Origin: an uncultured Sphingomonadaceae bacterium | GTDB lineage: Bacteria; Pseudomonadota; Alphaproteobacteria; Sphingomonadales; Sphingomonadaceae | DNA length: 64,000 nucleotides | Direction: 5' to 3' | Assembly (NCBI GenBank): GCA_947495985.1 | Contig: CANMBD010000006.1 | Coordinates: 1 to 64,000, forward strand | Shown: in pieces, positions 17,197 through 26,601 of the stretch | Numbering within the stretch: position 1 is the first letter of the stretch | Layout of the letters: each line of letters starts with the position of its first letter | The notes under the pieces: model-generated | What the model saw: the letters and a program-made list of their open reading frames with translations, nothing else | Told to the model about the DNA's origin: nothing | Database searches by the model: none | Position numbers and translations under genes: made by a program

Positions 17197-19017
17197 TTAT
17201 TTTTTGTAAAGCGCGTTTAATCGCTCCTGGTAGCGTTCCCGAATGATATGGCGCCGGATCTTCATACTCGGCGTCAGTTCTTCATTTTCGATTGCAAAAG
17301 GCTCGTCGGCAAACTCAAACCGACGGACCTTTTCAGTGACAGATAGGTTTTTGTTTACCCGGTCGACAGCTTCCCTCACGGCTGTTTTGAACATGGGATT
17401 GGCCTGTAATTTCAGGAAATCATAAGCCATGCCTTCCTTGCGGGACCATTCTAGCGCCCATTCCGGGTCGGGGACGATCAGTCCCGACATATAGGGGCGT
17501 TTGTCACCTACAATCATTGCCTGCAAGATTTCCGGTTGCAGGGTCAGCATACCTTCAAGTTTCTGGGGTGCGACATTTTCGCCCTTGTCGTTTACGATCA
17601 AGTCCTTCTTGCGATCGGTTATCGCGACCCGCCCTGCTTCGTCGATCAGGCCAATATCGCCGGTGTGCAGCCAGCCATCGATAATCACGCGGTCCGTTTC
17701 TGCCTGATTGCGCCAATAGCCCTTCATGACCAGCTCGCCGCGCACCAATATCTCGCCATCGTCGGCAATTTTCACTTCCGTGTCGATCATCGGCGGGCCG
17801 ACCGTATCCATTTTCAGGCCGGTGCGTGGCCGGTTGCAGGAAATGATCGGGCCGGATTCGGTCTGGCCATATCCTTGCAGCAAGGTCAGCCCCAATGACT
17901 GGAAAAACACGCCGATATCTGGGTTAAGTGGTGCCCCGCCCGATACCATCGCCTTGATCCGCCCGCCAAAACGTTTTTGGACCTTTGGACGGAGTGTCTT
18001 GTTCAGGAAAATGTCCATTGGCTTGTCGCGCTTGCGTTTTTTGCCGCTGGCCACTCGCTCGCCCATAGCCAATGCCTTGCCGAGCAGATAATTCGGCATC
18101 TTGCCCTGTTTTTCGACTGTCTTGATGAGTCGTTGTCGCAACACCTCAAACAGTCGCGGGACAACGACCATGATAGTCGGACGGACTTCCTCGATATTGG
18201 AAGCAAGTTTTTCCAAGCCTTCCGAATAGTAGATTTCTGCGCCCAGTCCGATCGGGAAAAACTGTCCGGCACTATGTTCATAGGCATGGCTTAGGGGAAG
18301 GAATGACAGGAATACCTCTTCATCCCATCCAAAATCATTTTCGATCACTTCTGCAGGCCCTTTGACATTGTGCAGGATCGCGCCGTGTGGCTGCATCACA
18401 CCGCGGGGTTTGCCACCTGTGCCGCTCGTATAGATGATACAGGCAACATCATCCCGTTTTATGTCGGCGGCATCCGCGCTTATTTCGGCGACATCCTCGT
18501 CCGTACCCTCAATCAGCTTGTTCCACTGGTGAATGGAAAAGTCACCCGACTGGCCGATGCGCAGGTCCGACATGCCGATTACAATATCGGCATCTGCCGA
18601 CTTTATGACAGGAGGTATCAGATTTTGCGCCAGTTTCTGATTGGATACGATCACTGCTTTGGCACCGCTATTATCCAATATGTGCTGGTGGTCGTTTGGC
18701 GTGTTGGTTGTGTAAGTCGGAACGGTGATACATTTCGCTGCCATGATCGCCAGATCGGCAATGCACCATTGCGGGCAATTATCGGCCACCAACATGATGC
18801 GGTCACCCGGCTTCAGACCCAATTTCTGGAACGATTTGGCCAGTGCCGCCACTTGCCGCGCCGCTTCCGCCCAACTTATTGCGCGCCATTCCCCGTCTAT
18901 TTTCGCGCTTAAGAACGGCTTGTCATCGCCTTCGCTGGCGCGCTGAAAAAACATGGAAACAAGGTTGGAAAACCCGTCAAATTCAAGATAGCGGTTGCTC
19001 GCTTTTTTTGCCGACAC
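17197..19017 (-). CDS. Long-chain acyl-CoA synthetase (AMP-dependent ligase)
   Basis: Activates fatty acids to acyl-CoA with ATP via an acyl-adenylate. The ~600-aa ANL-superfamily protein has the P-loop-like IIYTSGTGGKPRGVM, the GYGQTESGP motif (A5), the adenylate-binding TGDIG motif, and the hinge KDLIVNDKGENVAP (A8/A10). FadD15-like enzymes look like this. I place the start at the GTG at 19017 because GAGAGG lies 9 nt upstream. An alternative GTG at 19026 or TTG at 19065 would add 3 or 16 residues. It is a single gene convergent with the preceding plus-strand gene. Confidence 0.92.
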   Translation of the reverse strand: MSAKKASNRYLEFDGFSNLVSMFFQRASEGDDKPFLSAKIDGEWRAISWAEAARQVAALAKSFQKLGLKPGDRIMLVADNCPQWCIADLAIMAAKCITVPTYTTNTPNDHQHILDNSGAKAVIVSNQKLAQNLIPPVIKSADADIVIGMSDLRIGQSGDFSIHQWNKLIEGTDEDVAEISADAADIKRDDVACIIYTSGTGGKPRGVMQPHGAILHNVKGPAEVIENDFGWDEEVFLSFLPLSHAYEHSAGQFFPIGLGAEIYYSEGLEKLASNIEEVRPTIMVVVPRLFEVLRQRLIKTVEKQGKMPNYLLGKALAMGERVASGKKRKRDKPMDIFLNKTLRPKVQKRFGGRIKAMVSGGAPLNPDIGVFFQSLGLTLLQGYGQTESGPIISCNRPRTGLKMDTVGPPMIDTEVKIADDGEILVRGELVMKGYWRNQAETDRVIIDGWLHTGDIGLIDEAGRVAITDRKKDLIVNDKGENVAPQKLEGMLTLQPEILQAMIVGDKRPYMSGLIVPDPEWALEWSRKEGMAYDFLKLQANPMFKTAVREAVDRVNKNLSVTEKVRRFEFADEPFAIENEELTPSMKIRRHIIRERYQERLNALYKK

Positions 19018-19137
19018 TCTATTCACCCTCTCGCGCGGCCAATCCCAATAACGGTCAGCCCCCAATTGTGGCTATAGGCTAGCGTGGATAAAAGTTTCGG
19101 GCAATGGTTTCCAACAGATAGGCGGGAATTGTCTCAC

Positions 19138-20844
19138 TCAAGGCAACTCGCTAACCGCTTCTCCGGTGCTACGCGGATCAACTGCGCCGACCCAGCCCTT
19201 GTCGGTTTTCTGCGCGCCGGCAAGCTTTGAAGGCAGGTTGTTGGTGACTACCGTGTGACCGAGGCGCGCCAGGTCATTTCGCAACGCAATCAGATCACTG
19301 TCATTTTCAATCAGCAGCCCCGAGCCGCCGAAATAGATATTGGGCATCGCCATCGCATCTTTCAGCGGCAATCCGTAATCCAATACACCGATCAGGGTTT
19401 TGGCAACATGCATGATGATGCGCTTGCCGCCTGCCGAACCCAAAGCGAGAATTGGCTGTCCTTTGGCATCATAAACAATCGTCGGCGACATGGAGGAAAG
19501 GGGGCGTTTGCCCGCCTGCACCCTGTTTGCAACTGGTGCGCCATCTTTCTCCGGCGCGAACGTGAAGTCCGTGAGTTCGTTGTTGAGCACCATTCCGCGG
19601 GCCAGCAATTGGCTGCCAAACGGTCCTTCAACCGTAGATGTCATGTTGGCAATATTGCCATCGCCATCAACCGCGGCGAAATGCGTGGTTCCAGCAACTT
19701 CCGATGAAATAGCGGCCGTACGAGGCGAAGCGCCAGGTGGATTTCCTGCAGGATAGGTTTCTATCCCCGGAAATTGCGGCCGTGTGCGCTGCAATGCGAT
19801 CATCTTTGAACGTTTTGCCAGATAGTTCTTGTCAATCAGGCCAGCGACCGGAACCGACACAAAATCCTGATCCGCCAGATATTTTTCGCGATCCGCATAG
19901 GCGAGCCGCATCGCTTCGCTGATAACATGCCATGCGCGCGCCGGTTCTTTTTCATAAAGCGCGCCCATATCAAATCGCTCGATGGAGCCCAAAATCTGAA
20001 GAACCGTTGTCGCTCCTGAGGATGGCGGGCCCATGCCGCAAATCCGATATTCGCGATAGGTGGAGCAGACTGGTTGTCTTAAAATTGCGCTGTAATTATC
20101 AAAATCCTGCTGTGTCAGCATCGACGAGTTTTGCGGCGCATTGCCAACTGCCGCCGAAATCGCGGCCACTGTCTTGCCTGTATAAAAAGCCTCGGCTCCG
20201 CCTGCCTGAAGTTCGCGGAGCAATTGACCGAGCTCAGGGTTTTTGATGATCGTCCCGCGCGGAGCAGGGGCGCCATTACGCCAATAGAGCTTTTGCATGT
20301 CGGGGAATTTCACCCAGAGTTTTTCGAGCCGCTTCATCCAGTCATATTGCGGCGCGCTTACAGCATAGCCCTCTTCGGCAAGCCTGATTGCGGGCTCAAA
20401 CAGTTTCCCCCAAGGCAACTTACCCCATTTTTTATGCGCCATTTCCATCAGCCGCATGTTACCGGGCACGCCTACGGATTTCCCGCCCGGCGTTGCGTCG
20501 CGCCATCCCAGCGGCTTACCATCTTCGCCGAGAAAGCGATCCGAGGCAGCGGCGGCAGGAGCCATTTCGCGCCCGTCAATTGTTTCCATCCAGCCGCTTT
20601 TGCCGTCGTGGTGAAGCAGAAAACCACCGCCGCCAATGCCGCTCGATTGCGGTTCGACAACAGTGAGCGCCAGCATCATTGCCATGGCGGCATCGGTTGC
20701 GGAGCCGCCTGCTTGCAGCATCTCAAACCCCGCTTTGGTGGCCTCCGGATGGGCTGATGCGGCGGTGCCGGCATTTTGCGCACTGGCTGGAACGGCGAGT
20801 GGAGTGATCAGGAAAAAAGCGAGCAAAGTCAGGAGTTTTTTCAT
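19138..20844 (-). CDS. ggt: Gamma-glutamyltranspeptidase
   Basis: This periplasmic Ntn hydrolase removes or transfers the gamma-glutamyl group of glutathione. The protein has a signal peptide (MKKLLTLLAFFLITPLAVPASA) and the autoprocessing site at the GTTHFAAVDGDGNIA motif, where the first Thr (about residue 386 from this start) would be the nucleophile, followed by PLSSMSPTIV and LGSAGGKRIIMHV. I place the start where the signal begins. An upstream ATG at 20886 overlaps the pyrD stop as ATGA and would add 14 residues, so translational coupling to pyrD is possible. Confidence 0.95.
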   Translation of the reverse strand: MKKLLTLLAFFLITPLAVPASAQNAGTAASAHPEATKAGFEMLQAGGSATDAAMAMMLALTVVEPQSSGIGGGGFLLHHDGKSGWMETIDGREMAPAAAASDRFLGEDGKPLGWRDATPGGKSVGVPGNMRLMEMAHKKWGKLPWGKLFEPAIRLAEEGYAVSAPQYDWMKRLEKLWVKFPDMQKLYWRNGAPAPRGTIIKNPELGQLLRELQAGGAEAFYTGKTVAAISAAVGNAPQNSSMLTQQDFDNYSAILRQPVCSTYREYRICGMGPPSSGATTVLQILGSIERFDMGALYEKEPARAWHVISEAMRLAYADREKYLADQDFVSVPVAGLIDKNYLAKRSKMIALQRTRPQFPGIETYPAGNPPGASPRTAAISSEVAGTTHFAAVDGDGNIANMTSTVEGPFGSQLLARGMVLNNELTDFTFAPEKDGAPVANRVQAGKRPLSSMSPTIVYDAKGQPILALGSAGGKRIIMHVAKTLIGVLDYGLPLKDAMAMPNIYFGGSGLLIENDSDLIALRNDLARLGHTVVTNNLPSKLAGAQKTDKGWVGAVDPRSTGEAVSELP

Positions 20845-20882
20845 GGTGCCAAGTTTTATGGATGGCTTGTCCGTTTGGCAAA

Positions 20883-21926
20883 TCATTTGTCGTCAGTTCC
20901 CACGGCGTCCGAAACCGATGCAAACCCGTCGCGCTTCAACTGTTTAGCCAGTCCACAGCTCATCGCACGCGCCATGGTTGGCCCCTCATATATCATCGCG
21001 GTGTAAAGCTGGATAAGCGAAGCGCCCGCCCGGATACGTTCATAAGCATCCTCGGCATTGGCGATACCACCTACGCCGATTAGTGGAATCTTACCGCCAC
21101 TCGCCTTGCGAAAATCCCTAAGGCGTTGCAGCGCAAGATCTTTTAGCGGCGCGCCAGACAGGCCGCCGGTTTCATCCTGATTGCCCGATTGCAGACTGGG
21201 TCGCGTTATCGTCGTATTTGAAACGATAAGCGCATCGATCTTCTGCTTCATGGTTACATCGACAATATCATCGATATCGGCTGGTTCCAGATCGGGAGCT
21301 ACTTTGAGGAACACTGGCACCTTGTGATCACCACGGGCCTGCATGACGGCTGCCAGCAATTCTTCCAGCGCGCCCTTGTCCTGCAAAGCGCGCAGGCCGG
21401 GCGTATTGGGAGAGGAAATATTGACGGTCAGGTAATCTGCCAGTGGCGCCATATTCTTAACGCCGATGACATAGTCGGCAATACGATCATCACTGTCCTT
21501 GTTCGCACCAATATTGATGCCCAGAACGCCTTTACCCATGCGTTTGCGCATCCGTTTCAGGCGCGGTGCAGCTTTTTCCAGACCCTCGTTATTAAATCCC
21601 AACCGGTTGATGACTGCTTTGTCTTCCGGCAATCGGAATATCCGCGGTTTGGGATTGCCCGGCTGCGCGCGGGGCGTCAGCGTACCAACCTCTGCATAGC
21701 CAAAGCCCATGCGGATCAGCGCGTCCGGCACTTCGCCATTCTTGTCAAAGCCGGGTGCCATGCCGATGGGATTGGTAAAATCCAGTCCCGCGACGGTTGT
21801 GGCTAAAACCGGGTCGGATTTGGGCGCCGGTCCCAAGGGTAGGGCTTTCAGCCCGGCAATGGTGAGGCCGTGGGCTTTCTCCGCTTCGAGTGCGAAAATA
21901 AATGGGCGAGCAAGATCATAGAGCAT
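20883..21926 (-). CDS. pyrD: Dihydroorotate dehydrogenase (quinone)
   Basis: Class 2 DHODH oxidises dihydroorotate to orotate with a quinone acceptor at the inner membrane, in pyrimidine synthesis. The 347-aa product starts with the membrane-associating helix MLYDLARPFIFALEAEKAHG, then GFGYAEVGTLTPRAQPGNP, RLGFNNEG, NISSPNTPGLRALQ with the catalytic Ser, VFLKVAPD and IGVGGI. The start at 21926 matches family N-termini; the upstream stretch is non-homologous and lies under the divergent ivd leader. It is upstream of ggt. Confidence 0.97.
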   Translation of the reverse strand: MLYDLARPFIFALEAEKAHGLTIAGLKALPLGPAPKSDPVLATTVAGLDFTNPIGMAPGFDKNGEVPDALIRMGFGYAEVGTLTPRAQPGNPKPRIFRLPEDKAVINRLGFNNEGLEKAAPRLKRMRKRMGKGVLGINIGANKDSDDRIADYVIGVKNMAPLADYLTVNISSPNTPGLRALQDKGALEELLAAVMQARGDHKVPVFLKVAPDLEPADIDDIVDVTMKQKIDALIVSNTTITRPSLQSGNQDETGGLSGAPLKDLALQRLRDFRKASGGKIPLIGVGGIANAEDAYERIRAGASLIQLYTAMIYEGPTMARAMSCGLAKQLKRDGFASVSDAVGTDDK

Positions 21927-22060
21927 GGCCGCGCCTATGGCATTGCTGGACGGGATCGGCAATCCTCTGCGAACCGAGTTCCGCCGTAAAAATTTGCCGC
22001 AAATTTTGGTCGCAGTCGGAACCAAATATGATATGCGCATCCCAGAAAGTTGAGGACGAT

Positions 22061-23224
22061 ATGATTGCTACCCCTGATTTTGATTTCCAGCTTGGTGAAA
22101 TGGCGGATCAAATTCGCGATACGACACGGCGCTTTGCCGATGAGAAGATCAACCCGCTGGCCCAGAAAATGGACCGTGACGACTGGTTCCCGCGTGAACT
22201 TTGGGAGCAGATGGGTGAGCTTGGCCTGCACGGTGTGACGGTGGAGGAAGAAGATGGCGGGCTAGGCCTGGGCTATCTGGAACATGCCATTGCCGTTGAA
22301 GAAGTGAGCCGCGGCAGTGCGGCGCTGGGATTATCCTACGGCGCGCATAGCAATCTGTGCGTCAACCAGATCCGTCGCTGGGCGTCCCCGGAGCAGAAAG
22401 CGAAATATCTGCCAAAACTGATTTCCGGCGAACATGTCGGGTCTCTCGCCATGTCGGAAGCCGGCGCGGGATCGGATGTGGTCTCGATGAAGCTCAAAGC
22501 CGAAGCGGTGCAGGGCGGTTATATCTTGAATGGCACCAAATTTTGGATCACCAACTCGACCGACGCCGATACATTGGTGGTCTATGGCAAGACACGGCCC
22601 GATGCAGGTTCTGGCGGTATCACGGCTTTCCTGATCGAAAAGGGCATGAAGGGCTTTTCCATCGGTCAGAAAATCGAGAAGGTCGGTATGAAGGGCAGCC
22701 CGACAGCGGAGCTGGTGTTTGACGATTGCGAGGTGCCGGAAGAAAATGTCATGGGGCCGATTAACGGCGGTGTCGGTGTACTGATGTCCGGTCTTGACTA
22801 TGAGCGCGCCGTGCTGGCTGCAATTCCATTGGGCCTGATGCAAGCCTGTCTCGACACGGTCATTCCCTATGTCCGCGAGCGCAAGCAGTTTGGCAAACCA
22901 ATTGGCACGTTCCAGCTGATGCAGGGCAAGATTGCCGACATGTATGTCCGGCTTAACAGCGCGCGCTCCTATGTTTATGCGGTAAACAAGGCCTGTGATG
23001 CAAATCAGACAACCCGTTTCGATGCCGCCGGTGCCGTCATGTATGCGTCCGAGAGCAGCGTCAGAGTGGCCGAAGAATCCGTACAGGCGCTTGGCGGAGC
23101 CGGTTATACAACGGATTGGCCGGTGGAACGTTACTGGCGAGATTCCAAATTGCTCGACATCGGCGCAGGGACCAATGAAATTCGCCGGATGTTGATCGGT
23201 CGTGAACTGATCGGTGGCGCCTGA
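22061..23224 (+). CDS. ivd: Isovaleryl-CoA dehydrogenase
   Basis: FAD enzyme of leucine breakdown that oxidises isovaleryl-CoA to 3-methylcrotonyl-CoA. The 387-aa acyl-CoA dehydrogenase fold includes LSYGAHSNLCVNQI (a strong IVD signature), AMSEAGAGSDV, FWITNS, and the helix with GLDYERAVLAAIP that carries the catalytic Glu in this subgroup, then QALGGAGYT and GTNEIRRMLIGREL. The ATG at 22061 has GAGG upstream. Its stop overlaps the next gene's ATG by one base (TGATG). The 3-methylcrotonyl-CoA carboxylase genes are not in the window. Confidence 0.92.
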   Translation: MIATPDFDFQLGEMADQIRDTTRRFADEKINPLAQKMDRDDWFPRELWEQMGELGLHGVTVEEEDGGLGLGYLEHAIAVEEVSRGSAALGLSYGAHSNLCVNQIRRWASPEQKAKYLPKLISGEHVGSLAMSEAGAGSDVVSMKLKAEAVQGGYILNGTKFWITNSTDADTLVVYGKTRPDAGSGGITAFLIEKGMKGFSIGQKIEKVGMKGSPTAELVFDDCEVPEENVMGPINGGVGVLMSGLDYERAVLAAIPLGLMQACLDTVIPYVRERKQFGKPIGTFQLMQGKIADMYVRLNSARSYVYAVNKACDANQTTRFDAAGAVMYASESSVRVAEESVQALGGAGYTTDWPVERYWRDSKLLDIGAGTNEIRRMLIGRELIGGA

Positions 23225-24186
23225 TGAAGTTGCTGCTCACCGGCTCATCGGGTTGGTTGGGCAGGTTTCTTGCACCTAGGCTTGAGGCGATCGGTCACAA
23301 AGTGGTCGGTCTGGACATTGCTCCCGGGGATCATACAGACATCGTCGGCTCGGTGGCGGACCGTCCCTTGATCGACAAGACTTTCAGCGACCATGGCATT
23401 GAGGCGGTGATCCACGCGGGCGCGCTGCATAAACCCGATATTGTCCGATACCCGAACAGCGCCTTTGTTGATGTAAATGTGACGGGAACGCTAAACCTCT
23501 TGGAAGCCGCCGTGCAGGCCGGTCATGACCGGTTTATTTTCACATCAACGACATCTCTGATGATTTCCGAAACTGTTCGTGCTGGCCGTGCGGGCGGGGC
23601 AGAAGAGGCATTTTGGCTGGATGAAGAATTCGGACCGCTCAAACCGCGCAATATTTATGGCGTGACCAAAATATCAGCTGAGCATCTATGCCGCCTCTAC
23701 CACAAGCTGCACGGCATCAATGTCGCGGTCTTGCGTACCGGCCGATTTTTCCCGGAGGATGATGACACGCTTGAAGTGCCAAGCGGCCCCAATCTGAAAG
23801 CCAATGAATTTTTAAACCGCCGATTGACTGTTGAAGATGCTGCCGACGCGCACATAGCGGCATTGGATGCCATCACGGATATGGGGTTCGAGACGTTCAT
23901 ATTATCAGCGCCGACGCCATTTGCCCGGGAAGATTGCAAGCAGCTGATCGAAGATGCGCCGTCCGTTATCGCGCGCTATTTTCCCGAAGCACAAGCCTTG
24001 TACAAGAAAAAGGGCTGGGTGCTTCCGGACCATATTGACCGTATTTATGATCCGGGTAAAGCAGAGAGGCTTCTTGGTTTTAGAGGGAAGACTGATTTCG
24101 CCAGCATATTGAAGGCTCTGTCAGAAGGCCGCGGGATGCCGTTTCATCATGACCCTGACTATGTCAGCCCGAAGGAAATTTTATGA
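23224..24186 (+). CDS. NAD(P)-dependent extended-SDR oxidoreductase/epimerase
   Basis: The 320-aa protein has the N-terminal nucleotide-binding loop TGSSGWLGRFLAP (the GxxGxxG pattern at residues 6-12), an Asp ending strand 2 (VGLDIAPGD), TSTTSLM around the catalytic Ser/Thr, and the YGVTK motif (YxxxK). It belongs to the NAD-dependent epimerase/dehydratase family; the substrate is unknown. It is packed between ivd and a GST gene with 1-bp and 4-bp overlaps, implying one operon. Confidence 0.88.
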   Translation: MKLLLTGSSGWLGRFLAPRLEAIGHKVVGLDIAPGDHTDIVGSVADRPLIDKTFSDHGIEAVIHAGALHKPDIVRYPNSAFVDVNVTGTLNLLEAAVQAGHDRFIFTSTTSLMISETVRAGRAGGAEEAFWLDEEFGPLKPRNIYGVTKISAEHLCRLYHKLHGINVAVLRTGRFFPEDDDTLEVPSGPNLKANEFLNRRLTVEDAADAHIAALDAITDMGFETFILSAPTPFAREDCKQLIEDAPSVIARYFPEAQALYKKKGWVLPDHIDRIYDPGKAERLLGFRGKTDFASILKALSEGRGMPFHHDPDYVSPKEIL

Positions 24187-24884
24187 GTTACACGCTGATC
24201 ACCGCAAACCGCAATTATTCAAGCTGGTCTCTGCGCCCCTGGATATTGATGAAGGCGCTGGATATCCCGTTCGAAGACGACATTATCTATTTTGAACAAG
24301 ATAATTACGAGCGTTTTCGGGCCTTTGCGCCCAATGCGCAGGTTCCCTGCTTAAAACACAAGGGCCTGAAGGAGGATGATCGCACGATTTGGGACTCGCT
24401 GGCGATCATGGAATATCTTGCCGAACGGCATGAAGGTGTCTGGCCAGCGGACGAAAAAGCCCGAACTTGGGCACGTTGTGCGACAGCTGAAATGCATGGC
24501 GGTTTCGCACCGCTGCGCAATATTTGCCCGATGAATGTCGGTGTGCGGGCCAGGTTGCATGATGTTGATGCGCCGCTGCAGCGTAATTTGGATCGGATTG
24601 GCGAGCTGTTTGCAGAAGGTCTGGATAGCTTTGGCGGACCATGGCTGGCCGGGGATAGTTTTTCTGCTGTTGATGCTTTTTATGCGCCGGTTGCCTATCG
24701 TGTGCGGACTTATGACCTTGATATTGGGGCAAAAGGCCGGGCATGGGTGGATCACATCATATCACATCCTGCGATGGAGGCTTGGGAGACCGAGGCCCTT
24801 GCTGAATCACAACGCGAGATTCAGCATGAAGAGGAAATCGCGGCAGTGGCTACGGTGACCGAAGATTTCCGGGTGCCTGTTTGA
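24183..24884 (+). CDS. Glutathione S-transferase family protein
   Basis: The 233-aa protein has an N-terminal thioredoxin-like GST domain (TLITANRNYSSWSLRPWILM, with Ser residues near the N-terminus as candidate activators, and NAQVPCLKH carrying the cis-proline) and an all-helical C-terminal domain with FSAVDAFYAPVAYRV. Its ATG overlaps the epimerase stop (ATGA). Sphingomonads carry many GSTs, and the substrate cannot be assigned. Confidence 0.9.
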   Translation: MSYTLITANRNYSSWSLRPWILMKALDIPFEDDIIYFEQDNYERFRAFAPNAQVPCLKHKGLKEDDRTIWDSLAIMEYLAERHEGVWPADEKARTWARCATAEMHGGFAPLRNICPMNVGVRARLHDVDAPLQRNLDRIGELFAEGLDSFGGPWLAGDSFSAVDAFYAPVAYRVRTYDLDIGAKGRAWVDHIISHPAMEAWETEALAESQREIQHEEEIAAVATVTEDFRVPV

Positions 24885-25007
24885 TCTGAAACGGATGTAA
24901 AGAATTGTGCTTCGCTTGACGGTGGCAGGTCAATAGGCCATGGCCGCGCCTGATGATGTTGCGTTGCAGCATTTTAATCTGACATTTCAATCGGTGGGGA
25001 CCGAATC

Positions 25008-26495
25008 ATGGCAATACACAGCGATTTTAAGCGTGACTGGCTATCCAATCCGAAAACCGAGTTTTTGGCCGGTCTGGTGGTGGCTCTTGCCTTGATCCCG
25101 GAAGCTATTGGTTTTGCTATTATCGCGGGTGTTGATCCGCGTGTTGGTCTCTATGCCAGTTTCTCCATTGCAGTTATCATTTCGATGATCGGCGGTCGGC
25201 CGGGGATGATTAGCGCTGCGACAGCGGCAGTGGCGGTTTTGGTCGTACCTTTGGTGCGCGATCATGGCGTCGAATATCTGTTCGCTGCAACCATCTTGAT
25301 GGGTATTTTCCAGGCTATAGCGGCTTTGCTGCGGCTGGACCTGTTGATGCGTTTTGTCTCGCGATCGGTCATTACCGGCTTTGTCAACGCGCTGGCGATT
25401 CTGATCTTCATGGCGCAATTGCCGCAACTGACTGGTGAAGCGTTTACGTGGCAGACCTATGCGATGGTCGCTGCAGGCCTTGCCATCATCTATGGCTTAC
25501 CAAAACTGACCAGTTGGGTGCCGTCACCATTGGCGGCAATCATCGTGCTGGCAGCGGTCAGCATATATTTCAGAGTGGATGTCTCGACCGTAGGCGACAT
25601 GGGTGAGCTACCCGATAGCCTGCCATGGATCCACATTCCGCAAATCCCGATAACCTGGGAAACACTGCAAATTATTGCGCCTTATTCGCTGGCGATGGCA
25701 GCGGTTGGCCTGCTTGAATCATTACTCACTGCATCAATTGTCGATGACATGACCGAGACACGCAGTGACAAAAAGCGTGAAACCTATGGTCAGGGGATTG
25801 CCAATTTCGTGACCGGCTGGATCGGCGGCATGGGCGGCTGTGCGATGATTGGTCAGTCTGTCATCAACATTAAATCAGGCGGTAGGCGGAGGCTTTCGAC
25901 TTTTGTTGCCGGTGTGATGCTTTTGGTTCTCATCGTGGGCCTTGGACCGCTGGTCGCGCAAATCCCGATGCCAGCGCTCGTCGCGGTAATGATCTTTGTT
26001 TCGATTAGTACCTTCCGCTGGAAAAGCTTTACCGAGATTACGCATCACCCTTGGCCATCAAATTTTGTTATGATTGCGACCGTCGTGATGGTTGTTGCGA
26101 CCCATGACCTGTCTATAGGCGTGCTGACCGGCGTCTTGCTCTCCGGTATTTTCTTCGCCTGGAAAGTCCGTCAGCTTGTTACTATTCAGGATTTCGTTGA
26201 AGTCACAACCCACCGTTATGTCTTCGGCGGCCAGATATTCTTTGGCTCAGTCGATATGCTTTATGAAGCGATGGAGTTTAACGAAGAAGGCATTGATACG
26301 GTGATTATCGATGTTCATGATGCGCATTTCTGGGATATCTCAGCGACTGGCATGCTCGACAAAATTGTCGAGCGCCTGCAGAACGAAGGCAAGACGGTCG
26401 AACTGATCGGTCTGAATGAAGCTAGCGCGACATTGGTCGAAAAATATAGTGACAATGACCGGCCGTTTGAAAGTCTGGGTGTCGTCGGGCATTAA
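25008..26495 (+). CDS. SulP-family anion transporter with STAS domain
   Basis: The 495-aa protein is an inner-membrane transporter with 10-12 helices (about residues 15-385) and a cytoplasmic C-terminal STAS domain (about 395-490, [20 protein letters not shown]). The signature [24 protein letters not shown] is typical of SulP. Family substrates include sulfate, bicarbonate and dicarboxylates, and this one cannot be assigned by eye. It is a single-gene unit. Confidence 0.92.
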   Translation: MAIHSDFKRDWLSNPKTEFLAGLVVALALIPEAIGFAIIAGVDPRVGLYASFSIAVIISMIGGRPGMISAATAAVAVLVVPLVRDHGVEYLFAATILMGIFQAIAALLRLDLLMRFVSRSVITGFVNALAILIFMAQLPQLTGEAFTWQTYAMVAAGLAIIYGLPKLTSWVPSPLAAIIVLAAVSIYFRVDVSTVGDMGELPDSLPWIHIPQIPITWETLQIIAPYSLAMAAVGLLESLLTASIVDDMTETRSDKKRETYGQGIANFVTGWIGGMGGCAMIGQSVINIKSGGRRRLSTFVAGVMLLVLIVGLGPLVAQIPMPALVAVMIFVSISTFRWKSFTEITHHPWPSNFVMIATVVMVVATHDLSIGVLTGVLLSGIFFAWKVRQLVTIQDFVEVTTHRYVFGGQIFFGSVDMLYEAMEFNEEGIDTVIIDVHDAHFWDISATGMLDKIVERLQNEGKTVELIGLNEASATLVEKYSDNDRPFESLGVVGH

Positions 26496-26555
26496 AAATT
26501 CCGCGACCAAGGCCCGTTGATAGTCCTGCAGCAGATTATTCTATCAATTTACAGT

Positions 26556-26594
26556 CACCTATATTAAGTAGCATATTGAAACTTAATATAGGTG
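26556..26594 (+). promoter_or_regulatory. 14-bp hairpin enclosing the ribosome-binding site of the MBL gene
   Basis: CACCTATATTAAGT (26556-26569) and ACTTAATATAGGTG (26581-26594) are perfect inverted arms of 14 bp separated by 11 nt (26570-26580). AGGTG, the only plausible Shine-Dalgarno for the ATG at 26602, lies in the 3' arm, so the folded leader would hide it. It could be an RNA switch (thermometer-like) or a dimeric repressor site. Confidence 0.65.
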
Positions 26595-26601
26595 GTATTT
26601 T

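Noticed and set aside
21902..22060. N-terminal extension of the ivd reading frame
   Set aside because: The upstream residues are Cys/Trp-rich and non-homologous, and a strong Shine-Dalgarno marks the ATG at 22061.
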